From positions 1 through 46,893 of the IMG/VR virus record IMGVR_UViG_3300025769_010854: 46,893 bases of DNA, one strand, 5' to 3'. Of the stretch, positions 24,530 to 31,793 are shown in pieces. The stretch comes from a virus. The first letter of the stretch is position 1; the number at the start of each line of letters is the position of its first letter. Position numbers and translations under genes: made by a program. The notes beneath the pieces were generated by a model. That model saw nothing but the letters and a program-made list of their open reading frames with translations. It made no database searches and was not told where the DNA came from.

Positions 24530-25309
24530 ATGGCAAAAAGAAGATTTAGAATAGAAGGCGGCAATTATGGAGGAGAACTTGTTTTAGGTTCAGTGAATCC
24601 AGCATTTGCTAGTTATTATGCAGAACTGGACGACACCAGTGAATTAATTGATGCTGTATTAGAAGCAGATCAAGTAGGATATGGAGATGAGGAGGAACCA
24701 GACGATGCATTATTAGATCCAAATACTCCCCCAGGTCCTGCCGAAGAAGCAGACGAGTACTTTAACATGTGGGAGAATGATGAGATTGAACACATTAATA
24801 GTGCCTATGCTGATGGTGGATTCACAGTATATGAAGTTCCAGCAGATGGTTCAGATGATTGGAACTATGATAAAGAAGTATATGAAGGTGAAGCAATTCA
24901 TGTATATGGCAGAGAAGGCGGATACTTTAGTACTGATGACGAACCAGAAGTAATAAACGAAGAAGATGAAGACGGTAACAAATATGTGCCTGTATTGATG
25001 TTCCACAGTTGTGAGAAAGGTTCTTTTGGTGCTTGGTTTGTAGACTCAGATGAAGATTTTGATGAGTTTAAACTTGGAATGGGTGTTGTGGAAACAAATT
25101 TAGGTGAATTTGTTGATGCTGTATTTTACGATAAACTAGAATTAGATTGTGATTACGATTATAATGACACAACCGGTAAAAGTTATGATGCTCAAGTAGG
25201 CTGGTTAAATACTAAGTGGCATGATAGTCAGGAAAACATACAAGAAAACTTAGAAGAATATCTTGCAGAGTTTGAAGAAAATGCAGAATGGGAAAGGGAA
25301 AATAGATGA
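24530..25309 (+). CDS. Highly acidic protein of unknown function
   Basis: 259 aa, dominated by Asp/Glu with many Tyr/Trp. It begins AKRRFRIEGGNYGGELVLGS, a basic beta-strand start, then a long acidic region (DEEEPDDALLDPNTPPGP) and a C-terminal part with KYVPVLMFHSCEKGSFGAWF. AGGAGG stands 6 nt before the ATG, one of the best ribosome-binding sites here. The strong charge suggests a DNA mimic or a protein-binding inhibitor as one possibility; this is a guess from composition. I recall related N-termini in marine phages. Confidence 0.65.
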   Translation: MAKRRFRIEGGNYGGELVLGSVNPAFASYYAELDDTSELIDAVLEADQVGYGDEEEPDDALLDPNTPPGPAEEADEYFNMWENDEIEHINSAYADGGFTVYEVPADGSDDWNYDKEVYEGEAIHVYGREGGYFSTDDEPEVINEEDEDGNKYVPVLMFHSCEKGSFGAWFVDSDEDFDEFKLGMGVVETNLGEFVDAVFYDKLELDCDYDYNDTTGKSYDAQVGWLNTKWHDSQENIQENLEEYLAEFEENAEWERENR

Positions 25310-26106
25310 AACGAATCTTAATTTTTGGTTTACCAGGTGCTGGTAAATCCACTCTAGCAGAAAAACTGGTTGAAGTTTTAGGAAACGCAGACTGGCACAA
25401 CGCAGATAAAATACGAGAAACATTTGATGATTGGGACTTCTCACCTGAAGGTAGAGAACGTCAATCATTGCGTATGAGAGATTATGTACGCAAAAGTGTT
25501 GCAAAAGGAAATTATGGTGTAGCAGATTTTGTTTGCCCAACAAATGAACTTCGTGAAAAAAATGTGCCAGAATATGTAATCTGGATGGATACTATTGAAG
25601 AAGGCAGGTTTGAAGATACTAATAAAATGTTTGAGCAACCTGATGGTAGCACTTTTATAAATGTTAGAATATCTGCTGATCAATGGTGGACTGATGAATC
25701 AGTTGAAGAATGGGCAAAATTAATTGCTGTTGATGTCAAAGATCATGAGTTCCAACCTAAGCAACCAACCACACAGATGCTAGGAAGGTTTCAACCATTC
25801 CATGATGGACATAAAGCATTATTTGAAAGAGCATTAGAAAAACACGGCCAAGTAGCAATACTGGTTAGAGATATGCCACTAACAGATGATAATCCTTGGC
25901 AAGTGGATAAAATATGTGAAAACATAGAAATTTCATTGGCCGAATATGCTGGTAAGTTTAGATGTTACCCTGTTCCTAACATCATGAATATTACTTATGG
26001 TAGAGACGTAGGATATAAAGTGGAGCAGGAAACATTTGATGCAGATATAGAAGATATCAGTGCAACAAAAATTCGTAAACAAATGAAAGAAGAGGGTAAA
26101 CTTTAA
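25306..26106 (+). CDS. APS-kinase-like / nucleotidyltransferase fusion protein
   Basis: 266 aa with two domains. Residues 1-~140: P-loop kinase, GLPGAGKST (8-16), then WHNADKIRETFDDWDFSPEG and RMRDYVRKSVAKGNYGVADF, the order seen in adenylylsulfate kinases (CysC). Residues ~155-266: cytidylyltransferase-like fold with GRFQPFHDGHKALFERALEK (160-179, HxGH) and ISATKIRKQM near the end (ISSTxIR motif), as in NMN adenylyltransferases. At ~110 residues the second domain is far too short for ATP sulfurylase. PAPS synthesis or NAD salvage (compare NadR, in which NMN adenylyltransferase and a kinase are fused in the opposite order) are alternatives. The start overlaps the previous stop by 4 nt. Confidence 0.8.
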   Translation: MKRILIFGLPGAGKSTLAEKLVEVLGNADWHNADKIRETFDDWDFSPEGRERQSLRMRDYVRKSVAKGNYGVADFVCPTNELREKNVPEYVIWMDTIEEGRFEDTNKMFEQPDGSTFINVRISADQWWTDESVEEWAKLIAVDVKDHEFQPKQPTTQMLGRFQPFHDGHKALFERALEKHGQVAILVRDMPLTDDNPWQVDKICENIEISLAEYAGKFRCYPVPNIMNITYGRDVGYKVEQETFDADIEDISATKIRKQMKEEGKL

Positions 26107-26402
26107 TGGAAGAACTTGTAAAATTGGTTGAGCAATGGCATGTGGATAGAAACTTAATTGACGGTGCCACTGACAAAGATCAAGTTTTAAAACTTATACA
26201 AGAGATGGGCGAGTTATCTGACAATGTGTGTAAAGGAAACGACATCAGAGATGATTTAGGAGACATGCTAGTTGTAATGATAAACATTATGAAAAGAAAT
26301 AATATTTCTATGGAAGAATGTTTACAAGTAGCATACAATGATATTAAAGACAGAAAAGGCCGTATGGTAGATGGCATTTTCGTAAAAGAAGGAGATACTT
26401 AA
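26106..26402 (+). CDS. mazG: MazG-like nucleotide pyrophosphohydrolase
   Basis: 98 aa. KLIQEMGELSDNVCKGNDIR followed by DDLGDMLVVMINI is the all-alpha NTP pyrophosphatase signature: ExxE in QEMGELSDN and ExxD-type DDLGDM for Mg2+. The length fits the single-domain MazG-like type in phages. It hydrolyses (d)NTPs or (p)ppGpp-like nucleotides. TAATG overlaps on both sides tie it into the cofactor/nucleotide cluster with the kinase fusion and metK. Confidence 0.85.
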   Translation: MEELVKLVEQWHVDRNLIDGATDKDQVLKLIQEMGELSDNVCKGNDIRDDLGDMLVVMINIMKRNNISMEECLQVAYNDIKDRKGRMVDGIFVKEGDT

Positions 26403-27511
26403 TGAGTTATCAATTTACCAGTGAAAGTGTTAGTAAAGGACATCCTGATAAAGTTGCTGATTTAATTTCAGATACTGTCGCAAACTACATTATAGATAAT
26501 AATATAAATCACAGAGCGGCTGTAGAAACACTTGTAACAACCAATATGGTTACACTTGCTGGTGAATATAAAAGTGATAAGTTTGATAAAGTCTATATTG
26601 AAAAACTTGTTAGAGCAGTAGTTAGAGATATAGGCTATGAACAAGAAGGATTCCATTGGGAAAACTTAAAAATTTATAATGAATTACATGGGCAAAGTCC
26701 TGATATAGCATTAGGTACTGACAACTTTGGTGCAGGTGACCAAGGACTTATGTTTGGATATGCATGTAACGAAACTGAAAATTACATGCCAAGTGCTATT
26801 CATTATAGTCACAGAATTCTCAGAAGGCTACAAAGTGAAAGAACAAGTAATAAAATACACTGGTTAGAACCTGACAGTAAAAGTCAAGTTACAATGAGCT
26901 ATGATGGTTTTAACAGTCCTTTAAGTATAGACAAAATTGTATGCAGTACTCAACACAAGGATAGTGTAAGTATAGAAGAAGTTAGAACTACTTTAGAAGA
27001 GATTATTAGAGATGAAATATCGGAATATGATTTAGATAAAACAGACTTTTTAATTAATCCAACTGGAAGATTTGTTATTGGTGGACCAGATGGAGATACT
27101 GGACTTACTGGACGTAAAATTATTGTTGATACTTATGGCGGGTATGCACCACATGGTGGCGGTGCCTTTAGTGGTAAAGACTGTACCAAAGTGGATAGAA
27201 GTGCGGCTTATATGGCTAGATACTTAGCAAAAAATATAGTCGCAAGTGGCAAGGCAAAGAATGCCACAGTACAATTAAGTTATGCTATTGGTGTTGTTGA
27301 ACCTACTAGTGTGTATGTTTATGCTGACGGTGAAGTAAGAACAGACTTAGCAGATAAATTACAAGAACTTGTTGACTTAACACCAAAAGGTATAATTGAT
27401 AAGTTTAATTTATTTAATTTAGATCTTACCAAGACAACAAATTATGGACATTTTGGTAAATCAGATTTACCTTATGAGAAAATGATTTGTTTTAATGTTT
27501 TCAGTATATGA
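26402..27511 (+). CDS. metK: S-adenosylmethionine synthetase MetK
   Basis: 369 aa (bacterial MetK ~384). All signature segments are present: FTSESVSKGHPDKVADLISD, NFGAGDQGLMFGYACNET (GAGDQG hexapeptide), TGRFVIGGPDGDTGLTGRKI and PHGGGAFSGKDCTKVDRSAA (the usual DPTKVDRS has Cys for Pro). It makes SAM from methionine and ATP, feeding DNA methylation or polyamine synthesis. The end, YGHFGKSDLPYEKMICFNVF-SI, diverges after the conserved PWEK-like point, where the next gene overlaps by 17 nt. The overlap with mazG leaves no room for a SAM riboswitch. Confidence 0.95.
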   Translation: MSYQFTSESVSKGHPDKVADLISDTVANYIIDNNINHRAAVETLVTTNMVTLAGEYKSDKFDKVYIEKLVRAVVRDIGYEQEGFHWENLKIYNELHGQSPDIALGTDNFGAGDQGLMFGYACNETENYMPSAIHYSHRILRRLQSERTSNKIHWLEPDSKSQVTMSYDGFNSPLSIDKIVCSTQHKDSVSIEEVRTTLEEIIRDEISEYDLDKTDFLINPTGRFVIGGPDGDTGLTGRKIIVDTYGGYAPHGGGAFSGKDCTKVDRSAAYMARYLAKNIVASGKAKNATVQLSYAIGVVEPTSVYVYADGEVRTDLADKLQELVDLTPKGIIDKFNLFNLDLTKTTNYGHFGKSDLPYEKMICFNVFSI

Positions 27512-27851
27512 GATAAAATTTAAAGATGGTTTTATTTATTATGGATATACTGCAAAACCTTTTAATCTCAGATTAAAAGAACATTTAAAAGCAAGTCAAA
27601 AAGGTAAAAGCCTTTTGTATAAAAAAATGCGAAATGCTGAATATGATTGTGACGCCAGAGTGGTACAAACTTTTCCTACAATGGAAGAAGCATTAGATTG
27701 GGAAAAGAAGTTAATAAAAAGGACACCACACAATTTGAAATTGAATACAAGTTGGGGTGGCGAAAATGGAGAAAACAATTTTAGGCGGTGGAAACAACAG
27801 GATATTATTAAAAAGCATTACAAAAGGAAAAAGACCAAATACAAATTTTAG
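27495..27851 (+). CDS. GIY-YIG family nuclease-like protein
   Basis: 118 aa. VYEIKFKDGFIYYGYT is a GIY-YIG variant (YEI...YYGYT), followed by Arg in FNLRLKEHL (catalytic position), Glu in LDWEKKLIKR and Asn in LKLNTSWGGEN, the order of catalytic residues in this family. The basic C-terminus (KHYKRKKTKYKF) could bind DNA. Free-standing GIY-YIG nucleases (Seg type in T4) are homing endonucleases. It starts within the last 17 nt of metK and no good ribosome-binding site is visible. Confidence 0.7.
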   Translation: MFSVYEIKFKDGFIYYGYTAKPFNLRLKEHLKASQKGKSLLYKKMRNAEYDCDARVVQTFPTMEEALDWEKKLIKRTPHNLKLNTSWGGENGENNFRRWKQQDIIKKHYKRKKTKYKF

Positions 27852-28098
27852 TCATCCTGCTTATACAAGGTATCCACATTTGAAAGAAAAAGGACCAACA
27901 GATCCAGAATATACAGAATGGCAGAAATGGTTTGCTTGGAAACCTGTTAAATGTTTAGATGGTGAACGTGTTTGGCTTAAATATGTTTACAAAAGAGAAA
28001 GGACAATCAAATGGACACCACCACAATTTCCCCCTGATGCTTTTAATAGAACGGAATATAGTACCTGGGAAGGTATTTTAAATATGAGAATGAGATGA
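27766..28098 (+). CDS. Hypothetical protein overlapping the GIY-YIG gene
   Basis: 110 aa from ATG 27766 (a GTG at 27757 is in frame; the G-rich run 27754-27760 can serve as ribosome-binding site). It overlaps the GIY-YIG gene by 86 nt in another frame, unusual here. The core, YPHLKEKGPTDPEYTEWQKW followed by FAWKPVKCLDGERVWLKYVY, looks like a real conserved small domain, with many Trp/Tyr. The Gly/Lys-rich first ~28 residues may be a recent extension. Function unknown. Confidence 0.55.
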   Translation: MEKTILGGGNNRILLKSITKGKRPNTNFSHPAYTRYPHLKEKGPTDPEYTEWQKWFAWKPVKCLDGERVWLKYVYKRERTIKWTPPQFPPDAFNRTEYSTWEGILNMRMR

Positions 28099-28637
28099 TT
28101 GATATTAAAAAACATATTAGAACAGTTCCAGATTTCCCTATCAAAGGAATTCAGTTCAGGGATATTACAAGTCTTTTAGAAAATACAAAAGCATTTAACA
28201 AAACACTTATAGAGATGACAGCATATTGTATGATGTTTAATGCTAACAAAATGATAGGTATAGAAAGCAGAGGGTTTTTATTTGGGTCTCCAATTGCTAG
28301 AGATATGGAAATACCATTTTACCTGGCAAGAAAACCTGGAAAACTCCCAAATGAAACAGTGAGTAGAAGTTATGAGTTAGAGTATGGTGAAGCAGAATTA
28401 CACATACAAAAAATTTCTAAATTGACAGAATACGATAAAATTGTTATAATAGATGATCTAATAGCCACAGGTGGTACAGCTCTTGCCTGTGCTAATTTAG
28501 TAAGTGAAAAATTTTATGTACCAAAAGAAAATATAATGGTTCTTGCCGTTATTGATCTTCCTGATTTAGGAGGTTCAAAACTAATAGAGAGCTCAGGTTA
28601 CAAAGTAGAAACACTAGTAGAGTTTGAAGGAGAATAA
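28095..28637 (+). CDS. apt: Adenine phosphoribosyltransferase
   Basis: 180 aa, the normal length. It begins IRTVPDFPIKGIQFRDITSL, the Apt N-terminal signature, with GIESRGFLFGSPIARDM next and the PRPP-binding motif VIIDDLIATGGTA (residues ~116-128). It converts adenine and PRPP to AMP. The start overlaps the previous stop (ATGA). Together with MetK and MazG it suggests manipulation of adenine nucleotide and SAM-product pools in the infected cell. Confidence 0.93.
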   Translation: MIDIKKHIRTVPDFPIKGIQFRDITSLLENTKAFNKTLIEMTAYCMMFNANKMIGIESRGFLFGSPIARDMEIPFYLARKPGKLPNETVSRSYELEYGEAELHIQKISKLTEYDKIVIIDDLIATGGTALACANLVSEKFYVPKENIMVLAVIDLPDLGGSKLIESSGYKVETLVEFEGE

Positions 28638-29104
28638 TGCCTAAGAAGCCACAAATACCATTAAAAGAAATAATGGCGGCTATTGATAAAAAGGACAGAA
28701 ACTTTTATAATAACCTTAGTGACGAACAAAAAAAGGCATTTAGTGCCTGGATGATGATGAGGTATTGCAGTAGTGTGCAAGGCAGAGATGCCGCAAACTA
28801 CATATACATGACAAACGAGCTTGTAAATTATCAGTTTAGTGAAGTCAGTAAGCACCCTGAGTTACAATGGTTGTTACTTAGTGCCTGTGGTGTAGGAAAA
28901 ATACAATTTCATCCTTACTTAAAACCGCCTAACGCAAGAAAAAAGAAAAATAAAACATTTGAATTTATTTATGAATTATATCCTCACATGAAAGCAGAGG
29001 ATATAAATAATCTAATAGATATCAATACAAAAGAACAATTAAAAGAATTAGCAGTAGCACACGGATATGATGACAAATCAATTACAGAAATCTTTGGAAA
29101 GTAA
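28637..29104 (+). CDS. 62: Clamp loader small subunit gp62-like (probable)
   Basis: 155 aa (T4 gp62 is 187). The centre FSAWMMMRYCSSVQGRDAAN followed by YIYMTNELVNYQFSEVSKHP and LQWLLLSACGVGKIQFHPYL resembles the clamp-loader small subunit as annotated in marine and vibrio T4-like phages (pattern: MMRW/SS...NELVN..F....HPEL.WLLLCA.G.GK). The C-terminal helices (INTKEQLKELAVAHGYDDKS) are SAP/lid-like. With gp44 it would load the gp45 clamp. Neither gp44 nor gp45 is in the window, so the call is moderate. Confidence 0.6.
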   Translation: MPKKPQIPLKEIMAAIDKKDRNFYNNLSDEQKKAFSAWMMMRYCSSVQGRDAANYIYMTNELVNYQFSEVSKHPELQWLLLSACGVGKIQFHPYLKPPNARKKKNKTFEFIYELYPHMKAEDINNLIDINTKEQLKELAVAHGYDDKSITEIFGK

Positions 29105-29771
29105 CACTTGTAAATGGTGTGAAAAAAGTTTTATGAGTGAAAGAACTCTGAGTGCTCATATGTGTATTAAAAAAAGACGTTGGGCTGACAAAGATTTGAC
29201 GCATACTAGATTAGGTTACAGAGTATTTCAAATGTTTTATGAAATAAATACTACAGCATCTAAATCTAAAACACAGGAAGAGTTTGTTAAAAGCCAATAC
29301 TATGAAGGATTTGTAAAATTTGGTAGAAGTTGTGTTACAAATGAATATTTACAACCTGAAAAATTTGCAGAATGGTTAATCAAAGAAGGCAAAAAATTAA
29401 AAGATTGGAGTAAAGATACTCTTTATGATGAATTTTTATTAACTTATGTAAAAAAAGAACCAGGAATGAAAGCACTGGAAAGAAATATTATTTATTTAGA
29501 TAATTGGGCTAAAGAAAATAATACACAATGGCAAAATTATTTTACTGAAGTAAGCACACCAAGAGCAGTACATGATATTAGGAGTGCTAAAATATCTCCA
29601 TGGTTGATTTATTTAAGTTTAACAGGAGATAAATTGTTGCCTAGATTTAGTGATGAGCAAGTAAAAATGATAGAGCATATTATAGAAGCAAACTTTTGGA
29701 TGAAACTTTTTGTACAAAATAAAGAAGAAGTTGCAGAAGTAAAAAAATCATGTGAGGTAGCAGGAATATGA
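29067..29771 (+). CDS. Zinc-finger-like DNA-metabolism protein, unknown function
   Basis: 234 aa. The N-terminus has a C2H2/C2HC-type finger: C-x2-C, then H-x-C, in CKWCEKSFMSERTLSAHMCI, followed by basic KKRRWADKDLTHTRLG. The rest is helical, with VKFGRSC, KKEPGMKALERNIIYLDNWA and ISPWLIYLSLTGDKLLPRFS. I associate this protein with marine T4-like phages beside replication genes. Two tandem ATG codons (29067, 29070) lie inside the previous gene (38 nt overlap). Single-strand or primer-template binding is plausible from the finger. Confidence 0.65.
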   Translation: MMTNQLQKSLESNTCKWCEKSFMSERTLSAHMCIKKRRWADKDLTHTRLGYRVFQMFYEINTTASKSKTQEEFVKSQYYEGFVKFGRSCVTNEYLQPEKFAEWLIKEGKKLKDWSKDTLYDEFLLTYVKKEPGMKALERNIIYLDNWAKENNTQWQNYFTEVSTPRAVHDIRSAKISPWLIYLSLTGDKLLPRFSDEQVKMIEHIIEANFWMKLFVQNKEEVAEVKKSCEVAGI

Positions 29772-29938
29772 AAAAAAAATTTAATATGAACGACATTAGC
29801 AGTATGGCAGAAAAATGGAAACCCAGCGAAGAAGGTATTAATTGGGATTTAATACAACGTATGAGATTTATGAATGCTGATGCAGAAATAGATCCTAAAG
29901 ACGGGTATTCTGAAGGCAAAAGAAAATTAAAAAAATAA
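29768..29938 (+). CDS. Small 56-residue protein, unknown function
   Basis: 56 aa from ATG 29768, overlapping the previous stop (ATGA) and ending 1 nt before the next start. It begins MKKKFNMNDISSMAEKWKPS and ends in a Lys-rich tail; the middle (INWDLIQRMRFMNADAEIDP) is helical. The tight junctions on both sides support a real gene. No family is recognised. Confidence 0.6.
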   Translation: MKKKFNMNDISSMAEKWKPSEEGINWDLIQRMRFMNADAEIDPKDGYSEGKRKLKK

Positions 29939-29939
29939 A

Positions 29940-30512
29940 ATGAAAATAGATTTTGATGTAGATATTGATATGGCTAACAGAGAGGATTTCCTCAAGTTAG
30001 TAAATGTCACACCTGCAAGTATTGAAAAGGATGGTAAGTTTACTAAACACAATACTGGTGTCTACTTTCAAAACATTCCTAAGTTTCCACTAGAAGGCTA
30101 CAGCACAATAGACCATAAACAAGCAGAACAAGATGGTTGGTTTAAAGTAGATTTTTTAAACAATCATGTTTACAAAGGCATAAAAGATGAACAGCATTTG
30201 GATAAACTTATTAGTACAGAACCAATGTGGGAATTACTAGAACATCAAGAAGTTGTAGAGCAATTATTCCATATCAATAATCATTTTGATATAGTAAAAC
30301 AATATAAGCCTAAAAGTATTGAACAGTTAGCAATGATATTGGCAATGATAAGACCTGGTAAAAGGCATCTGGTAGGCAAAACTTGGGCAGAAGTTGAAGC
30401 AGATGTATGGGTCAAGCCTAAAGGTAATACTTACTTCTTTAAGAAATCACACAGTTATGGTTATGCTTTAGCAATAATTGTTCAGTTGAATCTGATAGTT
30501 GAAGGCTTGTAA
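29940..30512 (+). CDS. Small protein with DnaE (Pol III alpha) palm/finger motifs
   Basis: 190 aa. Four segments line up, in order, with C-family polymerase motifs: IDFDVDIDMANREDFLKLV (residues 3-21) with the DxD catalytic motif PDFDVDF..KRD; FKVDFLNNHVYKGIKD (Asp71) with VKFDFLGL, the third catalytic Asp; LAMILAMIRPGKRHL with the A..AL.RPG motif; and FFKKSHSYGYALAIIVQLN with KAHAxAYAxxxYQ. DnaE itself exceeds 1,000 residues, so this keeps only the motif core. It could be a relic, a regulator or a minimal enzyme. I associate similar proteins with marine T4-like phages. It ends 1 nt before the antisense gene's 3' end. Confidence 0.65.
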   Translation: MKIDFDVDIDMANREDFLKLVNVTPASIEKDGKFTKHNTGVYFQNIPKFPLEGYSTIDHKQAEQDGWFKVDFLNNHVYKGIKDEQHLDKLISTEPMWELLEHQEVVEQLFHINNHFDIVKQYKPKSIEQLAMILAMIRPGKRHLVGKTWAEVEADVWVKPKGNTYFFKKSHSYGYALAIIVQLNLIVEGL

Positions 30513-30899
30513 TTAATTATCTTTGGGTTTAATTACAAGTTGTACGCCTCTTCTTTTAATTCTTTTCTTTAATAAATTTTGTAAAGTGGTTATAGGACCA
30601 AAAAGTATTTCTATATCTTTCATTACAAATGTTCTTAAACATCTATGAAATGGTTTCATTTCATGATGTAAAAATATATCTATGGGTAATTGTCTATTAC
30701 TTTCCCACCACCAAGTTTCTCCTAATTCAAGGAATTCTTCACGTTCTTTTTGAGAGCCTATTTTGGAAAAATCATAAAAAGTCATTATAGCATTATCATG
30801 ATTTACTACAACGCCTATATATTCTTCTTCTGCGTATTGGATACCCGTAAGGAAAGGATATCGCTCTGTTGTCTCTGTTATAAGATTATCTTTCTCCAC
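30513..30899 (-). CDS. Antisense-oriented conserved small protein
   Basis: 128 aa from GTG at 30899; the only clear minus-strand gene. It contains ETWWWESNRQLPIDIFLHHE, LRTFVMKDIEILFGPITTLQ and KKRIKRRGVQLVIKPKDN. I recall the W-W-E-S-N-R...KRIKRRR pattern from marine T4-like phages, where it is uncharacterised. No Shine-Dalgarno precedes the GTG; an exact late box TATAAATA on the minus strand ends 5 nt before it. It faces the + strand gene at 29940 with no intergenic DNA, so convergent transcription must overlap. Confidence 0.75.
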   Translation of the reverse strand: MEKDNLITETTERYPFLTGIQYAEEEYIGVVVNHDNAIMTFYDFSKIGSQKEREEFLELGETWWWESNRQLPIDIFLHHEMKPFHRCLRTFVMKDIEILFGPITTLQNLLKKRIKRRGVQLVIKPKDN

Positions 30900-30904
30900 A
30901 AAAG

Positions 30905-30912
30905 TATTTATA
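30905..30912 (-). promoter_or_regulatory. Late promoter box TATAAATA on the minus strand
   Basis: Read on the minus strand this is TATAAATA. The predicted start is base 30899, the G of the GTG start codon. It is divergent from the + strand box at 30922-30929. Confidence 0.6.
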
Positions 30913-30921
30913 CTGCGAAAC

Positions 30922-30929
30922 GATAAATA
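30922..30929 (+). promoter_or_regulatory. Late promoter box GATAAATA before virion protein gene
   Basis: GATAAATA predicts a start at ~30935 and a ~21 nt leader to ATG 30956. Only a weak AAGAG-type site is visible. Confidence 0.65.
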
Positions 30930-30955
30930 GTATATTATTAAGAGTAAAAAAATTT

Positions 30956-31759
30956 ATGTCACATGGTGATCACAGACTATATCTTTACGAAGACATCATC
31001 GGATTGGTGGTGGATACCAATGGACTTTATGTGGATAACAGACCAATGAATAATAGAAAACTAATTGCCCACAAAGGCATGTACAACCAAATAAAATTTG
31101 ATATTAGGAATAGAGACAGAAAACTACAGAATGTTTTTTCTAATAGTTTATCTGCTACACTTATCAATCCTACTACTAAACGCAGAATATTTACTAAACT
31201 TCTTGAGCATACAAGCGATGTTGGGCAAGTTAAACTTGTTTTAGACGAAGGAGACTTAAGAAATATTGATGAGGGTTTATATACAATTTATGTTTCTATG
31301 ACAAAAGAAGATGGTAATGAATATCCAGTCTATACTGATCAAAATAGTAGTGTAAAGTTTCAGATAGAAATAAGCAGTCAAATCAAATACGAACCTGTAG
31401 CAACACAAATAGCAAACAGTTTTACACAGGTTGCTAGTACTGATTCTGGAGATCCAGCAAACGTATTTACAACAAGTGCCTTGTTTGGTAATCAGGATAG
31501 AAATTTTAGTCATGCTCTTCACAGTATTGCTGTTTACCCGTCAGCATATACAGGTAATTTTACTATACAAGCAAGTTGTATAGAAAATACTCCTAACAGT
31601 GATGAAGCAAGTTCTGATTGGTTCAATATAGAAAGCAATATTAGTTTATCGGCATCTAGTGACATATATCATAAAACATTTTCTGTTAATGCCAATTGGA
31701 TCAGAGTAATTCATACACCTGACAGTGGTTCTATAGATAAAATTCTGGTCAGAAACTAA
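30956..31759 (+). CDS. Probable virion structural protein (tail/neck associated)
   Basis: 267 aa, beta-rich. HRLYLYEDIIGLVVDTNGLY, KLIAHKGMYNQIKFDIRNRD and ATLINPTTKRRIFTKLLEHT then LYTIYVSMTKEDGNEYPVYT resemble an N-terminal immunoglobulin-like module common in marine T4-like virion proteins. The C-terminal ~130 residues (HSIAVYPSAYTGNFTIQASC ... WIRVIHTPDSGSIDKILVRN) look like a discoidin-type beta sandwich. It has its own late promoter though it lies among replication genes, supporting a late structural role. The exact location in the virion is unknown. Confidence 0.65.
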   Translation: MSHGDHRLYLYEDIIGLVVDTNGLYVDNRPMNNRKLIAHKGMYNQIKFDIRNRDRKLQNVFSNSLSATLINPTTKRRIFTKLLEHTSDVGQVKLVLDEGDLRNIDEGLYTIYVSMTKEDGNEYPVYTDQNSSVKFQIEISSQIKYEPVATQIANSFTQVASTDSGDPANVFTTSALFGNQDRNFSHALHSIAVYPSAYTGNFTIQASCIENTPNSDEASSDWFNIESNISLSASSDIYHKTFSVNANWIRVIHTPDSGSIDKILVRN

Positions 31760-31787
31760 TTGACTTTTGGCATAAATCTGCTATAAT
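31760..31787 (+). promoter_or_regulatory. Sigma70-like promoter for primase, leaderless geometry
   Basis: TTGACT (31760-31765), 16 nt spacer, perfect TATAAT (31782-31787). The ATG at 31794 is 7 nt after the last base of the -10, the usual start-site distance, so the mRNA would begin at the start codon. No Shine-Dalgarno is present. Confidence 0.75.
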
Positions 31788-31793
31788 ATCCGT

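Noticed and set aside
26300-26402. SAM riboswitch before metK
   Set aside because: metK starts on the stop codon of mazG, so there is no untranslated leader to hold a riboswitch.
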